Shown piece by piece: positions 1 to 8,816 of a stretch of DNA of 32,582 nucleotides. Source of the stretch: an uncultured Collinsella sp. (lineage in GTDB: Bacteria; Actinomycetota; Coriobacteriia; Coriobacteriales; Coriobacteriaceae); NCBI GenBank assembly GCA_900544875.1, contig UQWS01000019.1, forward strand, positions 1 through 32,582, written 5' to 3'. The first letter of the stretch is position 1. Each line of letters begins with the position of its first letter. Position numbers and translations under genes: made by a program. A model generated the notes under the pieces. It did not search any database. It was not told the origin of the DNA and worked only from the letters and a program-made list of their open reading frames with translations.

Positions 1-291
1 CGCGAGTTCCGCACGCAAAGGAAAGCACTTAATGTGCTTTCCGTCTTGCGCAGGACTGTAGAGCAGCAAACTTAACCCGCCCCGGCCCCCGATGGTCACA
101 GACCGGCGGGGTAGACCGGTTAGATGGGTCTTTGATGCATGGGTGGTCTGTGCTCGTGCAAATGGGTATCATACTGTGGTTATTGCATCGACTCCGTGAT
201 GCATGTTTGTACGTTCCCGACGGTCGGTTTGCCAGAAGCGCCCCGCCGGTTGTTCCAGACCCGTTTCGAAGAAAGGAAACAACACTCACCT
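1..291. other. Leader region upstream of RNase J; no gene assigned
   Basis: No convincing gene lies here. All three forward frames reach stops early (32, 60 and 75), so a short C-terminal tail of an upstream plus-strand gene may end within the first 75 bases, but I cannot identify it. A perfect hairpin lies at 20-42 and a GC-rich imperfect one (arms near 76-86 and 103-111) follows. The sequence tgatgcat occurs twice, at 133-140 and 197-204. I see no good sigma-A type promoter. Confidence 0.5.
20..42 (+). terminator. Perfect 9-bp hairpin, possible terminator of an upstream gene
   Basis: GGAAAGCAC (20-28) and GTGCTTTCC (34-42) are perfect reverse complements around a TTAAT loop. No strong U tract follows, so it may instead be a processing or stabilising hairpin. 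Its position just after the first possible stops fits the end of an upstream gene. Confidence 0.45.
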
Positions 292-1962
292 ATGGCAGCT
301 AAAAAATCATCTCCCTTGAAGATCATCCCGCTCGGCGGCTTAGATGGTATCGGCAAGAACATGACGGTCTTCGAGTGCGGCGACGACATGGTGCTCGTCG
401 ACGCTGGCCTCATGTTCCCCGACGATTCGCAGCCCGGTATCGACCTGGTGCTCCCGGATTACACCTACGTTCTGGAGAACGAGGAAAAGCTCCGCGGCAT
501 CATCGTCACTCACGGCCACGAGGACCACACCGGTTCGCTTCCGTATCTACTGCAGGACCTCAACAACAAGGTGCCCATCTTCTCGAGCAAGCTGACGCTC
601 GGCTTTATCGAGGGCAAGCTCTCCGAGTTCCGCATTCGTGCACCCAAGTTCCGTGAGGTCAAGGGCGGCAGCCACGTCAATTTGGGTGGCATCTCGCTCG
701 ACTTCTTTTCGATGACGCACTCCATCCCGGGCGCTCTGGGCGTGTTCATCCGCACCAACCAGGGCACCGTTATGCACACCGGCGACTTTAAGCTCGACCA
801 GACGCCCATCGACGGCGTCACGCCCGACTATGCCGCTATCAGCCGCTTTGCCAAGCAGGGCATCGACCTGCTGCTGTCCGACTCCACCAACGCCACGGTC
901 CCCGGCTTTACTAAGTCCGAGGCCGAGGTTGGCCCCAATCTGTTGCATGCCATCAAGAATGCTCCGGGCCGCGTGTTCGTCGCGTCGTTCTCGAGCCACA
1001 TCCATCGTCTGCAGCAGATCTGCGACGCCGCCCGCAAGTGCGGCCGCAAGGTCGTCGTGACCGGTCGTTCCATGCTCACCAACACCCGCGTGGCGCGCGA
1101 ACTGGGCTATCTCAACATCGATGATGCCGATATCATCGATGCCTTCGACATTGACAACCTGCCCGATGACAAGATCGTCGTCATGTGCACCGGTTCGCAG
1201 GGCGAGCCGCTGTCGGCCCTGTCCCGCATGGCCAACGGCGAGCACAAGACGCTCTCCATCCACGAGGGCGATACCGTCATCCTCTCGGCAACGCCGGTCC
1301 CCGGTAACGAGAAGGCCGTTCAGCAGGTCGTTAACAGCCTCGCCAAGCTTGGTTGCGACGTGTGGGATAAGAACCGCGCCCTCGTTCACGTTTCGGGTCA
1401 CGGCAGCCAGGAGGAGCTCAAGCTCTTGATGGCCATGGCCAAGCCTACGTACTTTATGCCGGTCCACGGCGAGGCCGTGCATCTGCGCGCCCATGCTCAA
1501 CTTGCACGCAAGATGGGCCTCAAGGAAGATCATATCTTTATCCTCGACAACGGTGACACGCTCGAGATGCGTGGCGGTATCGTCAAGCGCGGTACGCCCG
1601 TCGAGTCTGGCGTCGTCTACGTCGACGGACTGCGTATCGGCGATACCGACCCCATCGTTCTGCGCGATCGTCAGAAGCTTGCCAACGACGGTATGGTCAC
1701 GGCTGTCGCCATCGTTTCGCTCAAGCACAAGAAGATCGAGGCCATCGAGTTCTCGGGCCGCGGCGTCTCCTTTGCCATTGACGACCAGTTCTCCGAGGAC
1801 GCCTCGGCGTTCATCATGAAGACGATCGAGAAGGGCAAGTTCAGCTTTACGAGCAGCGGTTCCGATGCCATTCGCAAGGCCGTGCGCGACTCGCTCTCTA
1901 ACTTTATCTGGAGCCGTACGCGCACTCGTCCGATGATCATCCCGGTCGTCATGGAGGTTTAG
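292..1962 (+). CDS. rnj: Ribonuclease J
   Basis: This 556-residue metallo-beta-lactamase/beta-CASP ribonuclease is of the RNase J type, which acts in mRNA decay and rRNA/5'-end maturation in the cytoplasm. The zinc-binding motif THGHEDHTGS is present, with further motif residues HTGDFKLD and SDSTNA, a beta-CASP region (FSSHIHRLQQI, TGRSM, CTGSQGEP) and VSGHGSQEELK followed by FMPVHGE towards the C-terminal part. Length matches the family (about 555). The frame is open upstream to an ATG at 139, but the ATG at 292 is chosen because it follows a gaaagga ribosome binding site and starts directly with the conserved part (KIIPLGGLDGIGKN); the upstream extension is low-complexity and non-homologous in style. 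ftsK starts one base after the stop, so the two are probably co-transcribed. Confidence 0.96.
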   Translation: MAAKKSSPLKIIPLGGLDGIGKNMTVFECGDDMVLVDAGLMFPDDSQPGIDLVLPDYTYVLENEEKLRGIIVTHGHEDHTGSLPYLLQDLNNKVPIFSSKLTLGFIEGKLSEFRIRAPKFREVKGGSHVNLGGISLDFFSMTHSIPGALGVFIRTNQGTVMHTGDFKLDQTPIDGVTPDYAAISRFAKQGIDLLLSDSTNATVPGFTKSEAEVGPNLLHAIKNAPGRVFVASFSSHIHRLQQICDAARKCGRKVVVTGRSMLTNTRVARELGYLNIDDADIIDAFDIDNLPDDKIVVMCTGSQGEPLSALSRMANGEHKTLSIHEGDTVILSATPVPGNEKAVQQVVNSLAKLGCDVWDKNRALVHVSGHGSQEELKLLMAMAKPTYFMPVHGEAVHLRAHAQLARKMGLKEDHIFILDNGDTLEMRGGIVKRGTPVESGVVYVDGLRIGDTDPIVLRDRQKLANDGMVTAVAIVSLKHKKIEAIEFSGRGVSFAIDDQFSEDASAFIMKTIEKGKFSFTSSGSDAIRKAVRDSLSNFIWSRTRTRPMIIPVVMEV

Positions 1963-1963
1963 T

Positions 1964-4744
1964 TTGGCGCGCGGATCTGCACAAAACGCCAAAGGCAATA
2001 AAGCCAACAACCAACCGGCATCTGCTAAGGGTGCCGGTTCCCATCTTCGTGCCAATAAGGGCCACGAGGCCGAGTTCGACGATTTTGAGCCCCTGGTCGA
2101 GCCTTCGGCCAATCGCGATATCGCTGGTGTGGTCATCGCCGTTTTGGCGATCGCGTCCTTCATTGCCGTGATCTCTCCGGCAACAGCGCCCGTGACGGCT
2201 GCGGTTGCCGGTTTCTACCACCTGGGCTTTGGTCTGGGCGCCTACGTGCTGCCGATCGTCATCTTGCTGTTTGCCGCCACGCTCTTTTTGGGTGAGGACT
2301 CGCCGCTCAACGTGCGCTCTGTTGCGGGCGGCGCCTTGGTCTTTATCGCCGTCGTCTCCATTCTTTCGCTGATGGTGCCGGGCACGAGCGATTCGTGCGA
2401 CCTTATGTTTACGCCGCAGAACCTTTCCGTGTCGGGCGGCTACATTGGCGCCTTTATCGCAAGTGCCTTGCAAAACGCCTTGGGTAAACCTATCGCCATG
2501 GTTGTCTTGCTGGGGCTTGTCGTCGTTGGTTTGGTCATTATCGGCTTTTCGGTGGGTGGCGTTTTGCGCTCCGCACGCGATCGCGCTGCCGATTTTGCCG
2601 AGCGTCGACGTGCCGATGTCAATGCGAGCCCGTGGGGCGATGAAGAGGCCCTGTCTGTTCCCGGCGTCGCTCGTCCGCACCTGAGCATTTTGCGCCAGAA
2701 GGGGACTGACGCCGCGGTGACCACGGTCATGGGTGGCGATGTCGACCCGGTTTTGGATGACGACGAGGACGATGACCCGTTTGTCGACGTATCCGAGTCG
2801 GTTGAAGCCGAGCGGGCCAAGACCACGCTGCTGCCGCGCCGTCATGCCAAGAAGGGCAAGACTGCGCCTAAGCTCAATACGAGTGAGCCCGACCCGTCTT
2901 GGTCCGATAGCGAGATTGAGCTCACCGAGGGCGATGACGAGGACGACGAGGCTCCGATTGAGACCGCAAAGACAACTTTGCTGCCGCGTCGCCATGCAAA
3001 GCGCGGCCAGGTCACCGGACAGCTTTCGATGGAGGACGATCCGGACAAGGTTGACGAGTCCGAGCCGCCGTTTTCCGTGAATCCCGTCTCGGCCGCCCCC
3101 CAGATCCCCGACTTCCTGAAGCACCCCAAGGTCGCTGACGCCTCAACCTCTACGGCCTCTGCCGCTCCTGCTGCGGCTGACAATGGGGGAGCGAGCGACA
3201 CCGCAACTGACGCCGAGGGCGAAGAAGAGGACGGCCTCAAGCTTCCGCCGCTCGAAATCCTGCATGCCAACCCGCAGTCGGCTTCCGCCGCGTCTTCGGA
3301 CAAGGAGCTGGAGCAGACCGCTGAGTCACTGCAATCCACCTTGCTTGAGTTTGGCCGCAGTGCCCGCGTGGTCGGCTGGATCGCCGGCCCCACGGTGACG
3401 ACCTTTAAACTGCAGCCCGGTGAGGGCGAGCGTGTGAGCAAAATCTCGAGCCTCGAGGACGATATCGCGCTTTCGCTCGCTGCCCAGTCGGTGCGTATCT
3501 TTGCCCCGATCCCCGGCACCTCGCTCGTGGGCATCGAGATTCCCAACCGCAAGCGCCAGAACGTCAATCTGGGCGACGTGCTGCCCTATGTGAAGGGCGG
3601 TCCGCTCGAGCTCGCCATCGGCCGCGACGCCGAGGGCACGCCGGTTGTCGCCGACCTCGCCAAGATGCCTCACCTGTTGATTGCCGGTACGACCGGTTCT
3701 GGTAAGTCGGTGATGATCAATTCCATCATCACGACCTTGCTCATGCGCGCCCTTCCCGAGGACGTTCGCCTGATTATGGTCGACCCCAAGCGCGTCGAGC
3801 TTGCGGGCTATAACGGTCTGCCGCATCTCTATGTGCCCGTGGTGACCGAGCCCAAGCAGGCCGCGAGCGCTCTGCAATGGGCTGTGTCCGAGATGGAGCG
3901 TCGCCTGAAGGTCTTCGAGCGTCTCAACGTGCGTAAGATCTCGACCTACAACGAAAAGCAGGCTGCTGGCGAGTTTGAGCATTACGACAATCCGCCGCAA
4001 AAGATGCCCTACCTTGTCATTATCATTGACGAGCTCTCTGACCTGATGATGGTCGCCGGTAAGGATGTCGAGGCCTCGATCGTGCGTATTGCACAGCTGG
4101 GCCGTGCCGCCGGTATTCATCTTATCGTTGCCACGCAGCGCCCCAGCTCCAACGTGGTGACGGGCCTCATCAAGGCCAACATCACCAACCGCATCGCCTT
4201 TAACGTCGCCACGGGCATCGACTCGCGCGTCATCATCGACCAGATGGGCGCCGAGAAGCTCACCGGTTTGGGCGACATGTTGTTCTCCAAGGTCGACTGG
4301 GGCAAGCCCCGCCGTATCCAGGGCTGCTTTGTCTCGGACGACGAAATCAACGAGATTGTCGAGTTCGTCAAGTCGCAGAGTGAGCCAGACTACCACGAGG
4401 AGATCCTGTCTGCCGTGGCGCCCGCTTCCATGTCCATGGCGGGTGGCGGAGGCATTGTCCGCACCGGAGTAGCCGAGCCGCAAGACGATGATCCACTCAT
4501 TTGGGAAGCCGCCCATATTGTGGTGGAATCGCAGCTTGGCTCCACATCTGGCCTGCAACGTCGTCTGAAGGTTGGCTATGCGCGTGCCGGGCGTATTATG
4601 GACATGCTGGAAGAAAAGGGTGTCGTCGGCCCGCCCGACGGTTCCAAGCCGCGCGAGGTCCTGTTGGACGAGGAGGGGCTTGCCGCGCTGGAATCTGTCG
4701 ACGCCGAGATGGCACGTGAAGATCGTGAGTTTGGAGGATTCTGA
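1964..4744 (+). CDS. ftsK: DNA translocase FtsK/SpoIIIE
   Basis: This 926-residue septal DNA pump clears chromosome DNA from the closing septum. About four membrane segments lie in residues 45-200. An acidic, Ser/Pro/Ala-rich cytoplasmic linker follows to about 440, then the RecA-like motor: Walker A GTTGSGKS (575-582), MVDPKRVELAGYN, Walker B IIIDELSDLMM and ATQRPSSNVVTG. A C-terminal winged-helix gamma domain (LQRRLKVGYARAGRIMDML) recognises oriented DNA motifs. The start is TTG, supported by GGAGG at 1953-1957 six bases upstream; that binding site lies inside the last codons of rnj. The stop overlaps the next ATG by one base (TGATG). The linker is odd in carrying the motif AKTTLLPRRHAK twice, at 285 and 335, each followed by a basic residue and Gly. 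Confidence 0.97.
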   Translation: MARGSAQNAKGNKANNQPASAKGAGSHLRANKGHEAEFDDFEPLVEPSANRDIAGVVIAVLAIASFIAVISPATAPVTAAVAGFYHLGFGLGAYVLPIVILLFAATLFLGEDSPLNVRSVAGGALVFIAVVSILSLMVPGTSDSCDLMFTPQNLSVSGGYIGAFIASALQNALGKPIAMVVLLGLVVVGLVIIGFSVGGVLRSARDRAADFAERRRADVNASPWGDEEALSVPGVARPHLSILRQKGTDAAVTTVMGGDVDPVLDDDEDDDPFVDVSESVEAERAKTTLLPRRHAKKGKTAPKLNTSEPDPSWSDSEIELTEGDDEDDEAPIETAKTTLLPRRHAKRGQVTGQLSMEDDPDKVDESEPPFSVNPVSAAPQIPDFLKHPKVADASTSTASAAPAAADNGGASDTATDAEGEEEDGLKLPPLEILHANPQSASAASSDKELEQTAESLQSTLLEFGRSARVVGWIAGPTVTTFKLQPGEGERVSKISSLEDDIALSLAAQSVRIFAPIPGTSLVGIEIPNRKRQNVNLGDVLPYVKGGPLELAIGRDAEGTPVVADLAKMPHLLIAGTTGSGKSVMINSIITTLLMRALPEDVRLIMVDPKRVELAGYNGLPHLYVPVVTEPKQAASALQWAVSEMERRLKVFERLNVRKISTYNEKQAAGEFEHYDNPPQKMPYLVIIIDELSDLMMVAGKDVEASIVRIAQLGRAAGIHLIVATQRPSSNVVTGLIKANITNRIAFNVATGIDSRVIIDQMGAEKLTGLGDMLFSKVDWGKPRRIQGCFVSDDEINEIVEFVKSQSEPDYHEEILSAVAPASMSMAGGGGIVRTGVAEPQDDDPLIWEAAHIVVESQLGSTSGLQRRLKVGYARAGRIMDMLEEKGVVGPPDGSKPREVLLDEEGLAALESVDAEMAREDREFGGF

Positions 4745-6255
4745 TGGCTGCACGCTTTGGTGACATGCTGCTCGAGCAGCGTCGCCGAATGGGCCTTTCC
4801 ATTCAGCAGGTCGCCAACACCATCAAAATCAGGCCGCAGATCATCGAGTTTTTCGAGACCGGTAACTTTGCTTCGATGCCGCCGCGCGGCTATGCGCAGG
4901 GCATGATTTCGAGCTATGCTCGTTTTTTGGGCCTCAATCCGCGCGAGGTCGTCAATGCCTACTTTGACGACCTGATGGCATATGAACGCGAGACGTCGCA
5001 GCAGGGGGGTCGTTTTCAGGACGCCGCCGGCTACGTCAATTCGCGTTCCTCTGTCGATAACGGGCGCTTCCTGATGGTTCAGGGTGGTCGCTCAACGCGT
5101 TATGGTCAGCGTCCGCAGCAGGCCGGTTATATTACCGAGACGGGTTCGGGCGAGGAGATTCGCTCGCAGCGTGACCGGTTCCGCAGTACGCCGATGCCCG
5201 AGGACCGTGCACTTCCCGCTGCCCGCGGCGTGGCGCGTGACCCTCGTGCCGGCTACGGCGACGGCGGCTATTCCGATCGCGGTCACCGTGGTATCTCCAC
5301 CGGACGCTCTCGCAGTGGCTATGCGGACGCCGATACCACGCAGGTGACGCCGCGTCTTCGCTCTCAACCACAGCCGTATGGCCAGCGCTCTTCGGCTCCG
5401 CGTGCGGGCCAGCGTGGCTATCAAGGCCGCGGTGAACTTGCGCCCCGCTCGGGTCAGCGCAGCCTTCAGGGCCAGGGTGGCTATTGCGGCCGTTCCGATA
5501 GCAATCGTGGCCGTATGCCTCAGGGAGGCGGCCGCAGCAGTTCCAGTCGTGGACGCGGCGGTTCCCGTGCTCCTCAAAACAACGGGCTCGATCTGCGTAT
5601 CGTCTACGCCGGTATCGGTGCCGTGGCGTTGCTGCTGATCGTGCTCATCGTGGTACTTCTGCGCGGCTGCGCATCTTCGACGCCCGAGACCACGCCCGAG
5701 ACGCCCGCTGTTACCAAGACGACGACCAAGAAGTCTTCTAAGAAGACCGAAACGGTCGACGAGGACGAAGACACCGATGAGGCGACGGATGAGTCGACCG
5801 GTTCGGACGCCACCAAGACGACGGCTAAAAAGGAAGAGAACGAGGCAACGAAGGTCAAGGTCTCCGTTGCCAAGGGAAAGACCGCGTGGATTGAGGTCAA
5901 GGTCGACGGAAAGTCGGTCTATGGCGCCCAGGCGACTGGCCCCTTTGAGCAGGAGTACACGCCCGAGTCCTCGATCGAGATCACCACGTCCAAGCCTTCC
6001 GATGTCACCGTTACCAAGAATGGCGAAAAGGTCCGTTACGATACCAAGACTTCGGGCGTGGCGCGTGTGACGATCACCGTTCCCAAGAAGGAGACGACCG
6101 ATTCCGAGAATGGTGAAAGTTCTGATGGTGCCGACACCACCGACGGTACCGATACCACCGACGGCACCGATGCCCAGTCCACGGATGGCGCCGATGCCGC
6201 AACTGACGGTCAGACGCCCACCGATTCTACCGACTATTCGTACGATAGCTATTAA
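4744..6255 (+). CDS. RodZ-like membrane protein with N-terminal HTH domain
   Basis: This 503-residue protein has RodZ architecture. A cytoplasmic HTH_25 domain covers about residues 5-75 (LLEQRRRMGLSIQQVANTIK, then PPRGYAQGMISSYARFLGL). A long Arg/Gly/Gln-rich segment follows (about 115-280), then a single membrane helix (about 287-308, LLLIVLIVVLL), a Thr/Lys/Glu-rich outer spacer, a beta-rich domain resembling DUF4115 (about 375-450) and a Thr/Asp/Gly-rich tail with TDGTD repeats. RodZ proteins link MreB and cell-wall synthesis or division to the membrane. The ATG overlaps the ftsK stop by one base, so the genes are translationally coupled. The basic RG/QRG-rich stretch looks like a nucleic-acid-binding disordered segment and is not a usual part of RodZ. 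The domain call is firm; the cellular role is inferred. Confidence 0.85.
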   Translation: MAARFGDMLLEQRRRMGLSIQQVANTIKIRPQIIEFFETGNFASMPPRGYAQGMISSYARFLGLNPREVVNAYFDDLMAYERETSQQGGRFQDAAGYVNSRSSVDNGRFLMVQGGRSTRYGQRPQQAGYITETGSGEEIRSQRDRFRSTPMPEDRALPAARGVARDPRAGYGDGGYSDRGHRGISTGRSRSGYADADTTQVTPRLRSQPQPYGQRSSAPRAGQRGYQGRGELAPRSGQRSLQGQGGYCGRSDSNRGRMPQGGGRSSSSRGRGGSRAPQNNGLDLRIVYAGIGAVALLLIVLIVVLLRGCASSTPETTPETPAVTKTTTKKSSKKTETVDEDEDTDEATDESTGSDATKTTAKKEENEATKVKVSVAKGKTAWIEVKVDGKSVYGAQATGPFEQEYTPESSIEITTSKPSDVTVTKNGEKVRYDTKTSGVARVTITVPKKETTDSENGESSDGADTTDGTDTTDGTDAQSTDGADAATDGQTPTDSTDYSYDSY

Positions 6256-6281
6256 GCCGCTCGTACGCGAAAGGAAACATC

Positions 6282-6779
6282 ATGGCTAAAGATTCCAGCT
6301 TCGACGTCGTGTCCGAGGTCAATATGCAAGAGGTCGACAACGCCTTCCAGCAGACCACGCGCGAGATTTCCCAGCGCTATGACCTGAAGGATTCCGGCGC
6401 CACGATTGAGCTTTCGAAGGGCGACAAGCTCTTTACGATCAACGCCCCGGCCGACTTTGTCTCCAAGCAGATCATCGATGTCCTGAGCTCCAAGCTCATC
6501 AAGCGCGGTATCGACCTCAAGGCTGTTTCGTGGGATGCTCCGCAGGCGGCATCGGGCGGCACCGTGCGCGTGCTCGGCCATATCGTCGAGGGTATCGACC
6601 AGGCGACCGCCAAGAAGATCAACAAGGACATCAAGGACCAAAAGCTCAAGGTCAAGGTGACCATCGAAGCTGACAAGCTGCGTGTTTCCTCTGCTTCGAA
6701 GGACGCGTTGCAGACCGTGATTCAGTTCCTGCGCGACCAGGACTACGGCCAGCCGCTGCAGTTCACCAACTACCGCTAA
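6282..6779 (+). CDS. yajQ: YajQ family nucleotide-binding protein (DUF520)
   Basis: This 165-residue protein is full length for the YajQ/DUF520 family (about 160). The N-terminal pattern SSFDVVSEVNMQEVDNAFQQ and the following REISQRYDLKDS are the family hallmark, and the C-terminus ends in the typical LRDQDYGQPLQFTNYR-type sequence. Family members have two ferredoxin-like folds and bind nucleotides such as GTP and ATP, and cyclic di-GMP in some species; the role in this group is not known. The ATG is preceded by gaaagga at a normal distance. It sits 26 bases after the RodZ-like gene and 27 before rimO, consistent with one operon. Confidence 0.93.
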   Translation: MAKDSSFDVVSEVNMQEVDNAFQQTTREISQRYDLKDSGATIELSKGDKLFTINAPADFVSKQIIDVLSSKLIKRGIDLKAVSWDAPQAASGGTVRVLGHIVEGIDQATAKKINKDIKDQKLKVKVTIEADKLRVSSASKDALQTVIQFLRDQDYGQPLQFTNYR

Positions 6780-6806
6780 TATCATTCGAAAGGACCGCTC
6801 TCCAAC

Positions 6807-8156
6807 ATGGATACACCGTTGGGCTCCGTGCTCTACATCACCCTCGGGTGCGCTAAGAACGAGGTTGACACCGACCGCATGCGTTCTCTTTTAACCGCCG
6901 CGGGCTACGAGGAGGCATTCGACCCACAGGATGCCGATATCGCCATCGTCAATACATGCTCGTTCCTCGCCTCCGCAACGTCCGAGAGCATCGAGACCAC
7001 GCTCGAGCTCGCCAACGAGGTTCAGGACGGCGTTCGTTCTTGTCCCATCGTCATGTGCGGCTGTGTGCCGTCGCGCTATGGCGACGACCTGCCTGACGAG
7101 CTGCCCGAGGTCGCTGCCTTTGTGAAGGCCGACGAGGAGGACGGCATCGTGGCGGTCATCGATGGCGTGCTGGGTGTCGAGCGTGAGATCGCTGCCTATA
7201 TTCCGCAAGTCAAGCGCACTGTCGAGGGCGCCGTTGCTTACGTCAAGATTTCCGATGGCTGCAACCGCTTTTGTAGCTTCTGCATGATCCCGTATATCCG
7301 CGGTCGTTATCACTCGCGCAATGCCGAGAGCATTATCTCCGAGGTGCGCGACTTGGTTGCCGGCGGTGTGCGAGAGATCGTGCTGATCGGCCAGGACACG
7401 GGCATCTGGGGCACCGACTTTGCGGATGGTGACGTCGCCGAGGGCTCGCCGCGCAATCTGGCGCAGCTGCTGCGCGCCGTAGCCGAGGCCGTGCGTCCGC
7501 AGAACGTCTGGGTCCGTGTTCTCTACCTGCAGCCCGAGGGCATGACCGACGAGCTTATCGAGACGATTCGCGATACCCCCGAGGTGCTACCCTATATCGA
7601 TATTCCCGTGCAGCACTGCGACGCACGCATCCTTAAGGCCATGCGTCGCTCCGGTTCGCGCCAGGAGCTCGAGGACCTGTTCCGCGATCTGCGTGAGCGC
7701 ATCCCCGACATCGTGATCCGTTCCACGGCCATGGTCGGCTTCCCGACCGAGACCGACGACGAGTTCCGCGACCTTATCGACTTTATGGACACCGTCGGCT
7801 TCGACTACACGAGCGTCTTTGCCTACTCGCAGGAGGAGGGCAGCCTGGCCGCCAAGATGGAGGGCCAGGTCGACGAAGAGGTCAAGCTCGAGCGCGCCCA
7901 GGAGGCCATGGACCTGGCTGAGTCGCTCGGTTTTGCCGCCACCGCCGCACATGTGGGCGAGCGCGCCCAGGTGATCGTCGACGGTATCGAAGAAACCGAG
8001 GACGGCGCCGAACTGATCGGCCATGCCTGGTTCCAGGCGCCCGATTCCGATGGCGCGGTGCACTTGGATGCCAGCGAGGCATCTGTGGGCGATATTCTGA
8101 CTGTCGAGTTTACCGATAGCTTCTGCTATGAGCTTATCGGCCATGTTGTGGAGTAG
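6807..8156 (+). CDS. rimO: Ribosomal protein S12 methylthiotransferase RimO
   Basis: This 449-residue radical-SAM methylthiotransferase is predicted to modify the conserved Asp of ribosomal protein S12. The N-terminal UPF0004 domain has three cluster-binding cysteines (C15 in LGCAKNEVD, C51 in NTCSF and C86 in MCGC). The radical-SAM cluster motif is C152-x3-C156-x2-C159 in SDGCNRFCSFCMIPYIRGR, and a C-terminal TRAM domain ends at GHVVE. RimO rather than MiaB is favoured by LGCAKNEVDT and SDGCNRFCSFC, in contrast to the separate miaB in this window (FGCQMN, TGCNNFCTYC). A gaaagga site precedes the ATG. pgsA starts nine bases after the stop. Confidence 0.95.
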   Translation: MDTPLGSVLYITLGCAKNEVDTDRMRSLLTAAGYEEAFDPQDADIAIVNTCSFLASATSESIETTLELANEVQDGVRSCPIVMCGCVPSRYGDDLPDELPEVAAFVKADEEDGIVAVIDGVLGVEREIAAYIPQVKRTVEGAVAYVKISDGCNRFCSFCMIPYIRGRYHSRNAESIISEVRDLVAGGVREIVLIGQDTGIWGTDFADGDVAEGSPRNLAQLLRAVAEAVRPQNVWVRVLYLQPEGMTDELIETIRDTPEVLPYIDIPVQHCDARILKAMRRSGSRQELEDLFRDLRERIPDIVIRSTAMVGFPTETDDEFRDLIDFMDTVGFDYTSVFAYSQEEGSLAAKMEGQVDEEVKLERAQEAMDLAESLGFAATAAHVGERAQVIVDGIEETEDGAELIGHAWFQAPDSDGAVHLDASEASVGDILTVEFTDSFCYELIGHVVE

Positions 8157-8165
8157 GAGAGCATC

Positions 8166-8804
8166 GTGGCAAACGAGAGCAATAAGGAACTGACGAGTGT
8201 TTGGACGCCCGCCAACATCGTGACGTGCGTTCGCATCGTTTTTATCCCGGTGTTCATGATCGTGTCGGCGCTTTCTCACACGAGTGTTGCCGGTACGGAT
8301 TGGAGCACCTTCGACGGCCCGCTCGCCGCCGCTGCCTTCATTCTGTATGTGATCCTGTCGTGCACCGATAAGGTCGACGGTTATCTGGCGCGTTCGCGCA
8401 ACGAGATCACCGACTTCGGTAAATTCTTGGACCCCATCGCCGATAAGCTGCTCGTGTTTTCGGCCCTGCTGCTGTTCTTGGATTTTGGCGCGGTGACCGT
8501 GTGGTCCGTGTTCATTATCCTGTTCCGTGAGCTTCTGGTGAGCGCCCTTCGCATGGTCGCGAGTGCGGCCGGTGTGGTCGTTGCGGCCGATAAGCTCGGC
8601 AAGTACAAGACGGCGACCACGATGGTCTCCATCTGCGGTTACCTGTGCGTTTTTGCTATGGCCGGCTTGCACCTTGGCCCGGTGGCGCTGACGCTCGGCA
8701 TCTACTCGGTGTCGCGCTTCCTGTATGCCGTTGCCGTTGTCTTGACCGTTATCTCGGGCGCCCAGTACTTCTGGAACTGCCGCAAGATCGTCTTTTCGGT
8801 CTAG
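8166..8804 (+). CDS. pgsA: CDP-diacylglycerol--glycerol-3-phosphate 3-phosphatidyltransferase
   Basis: This 212-residue integral membrane enzyme makes phosphatidylglycerol phosphate from CDP-diacylglycerol and glycerol 3-phosphate. The CDP-alcohol phosphotransferase signature is complete: D68, D71-G72, A75-R76, G85, D89 and D93 (DKVDGYLARS, then GKFLDPIADK). Several hydrophobic segments surround it. The GTG start at 8166 follows a ggagag site. Position directly before cinA and recA is the usual pgsA-cinA-recA order of Gram-positive bacteria, which favours the pgsA call here over the second CDP-alcohol enzyme at 29017-29721. Confidence 0.92.
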   Translation: MANESNKELTSVWTPANIVTCVRIVFIPVFMIVSALSHTSVAGTDWSTFDGPLAAAAFILYVILSCTDKVDGYLARSRNEITDFGKFLDPIADKLLVFSALLLFLDFGAVTVWSVFIILFRELLVSALRMVASAAGVVVAADKLGKYKTATTMVSICGYLCVFAMAGLHLGPVALTLGIYSVSRFLYAVAVVLTVISGAQYFWNCRKIVFSV

Positions 8805-8816
8805 GTCCTGGTGGGT

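Noticed and set aside
139..291. N-terminal extension of RNase J from the ATG at 139
   Set aside because: The ATG at 292 has a proper binding site and gives the family length; the extension is Cys-rich and unlike the family.
1..291. Possible tRNA or structured RNA gene upstream of rnj
   Set aside because: Hairpins are present, but no cloverleaf, T-loop consensus or CCA end was found.
547..2163. Long minus-strand open frame antisense to rnj
   Set aside because: Shadow of a GC-rich gene: rnj has clear family motifs, while the antisense product is low-complexity with no recognisable domain.
3326..4753. Long minus-strand open frame antisense to ftsK
   Set aside because: Antisense to the conserved motor domain; no family pattern.
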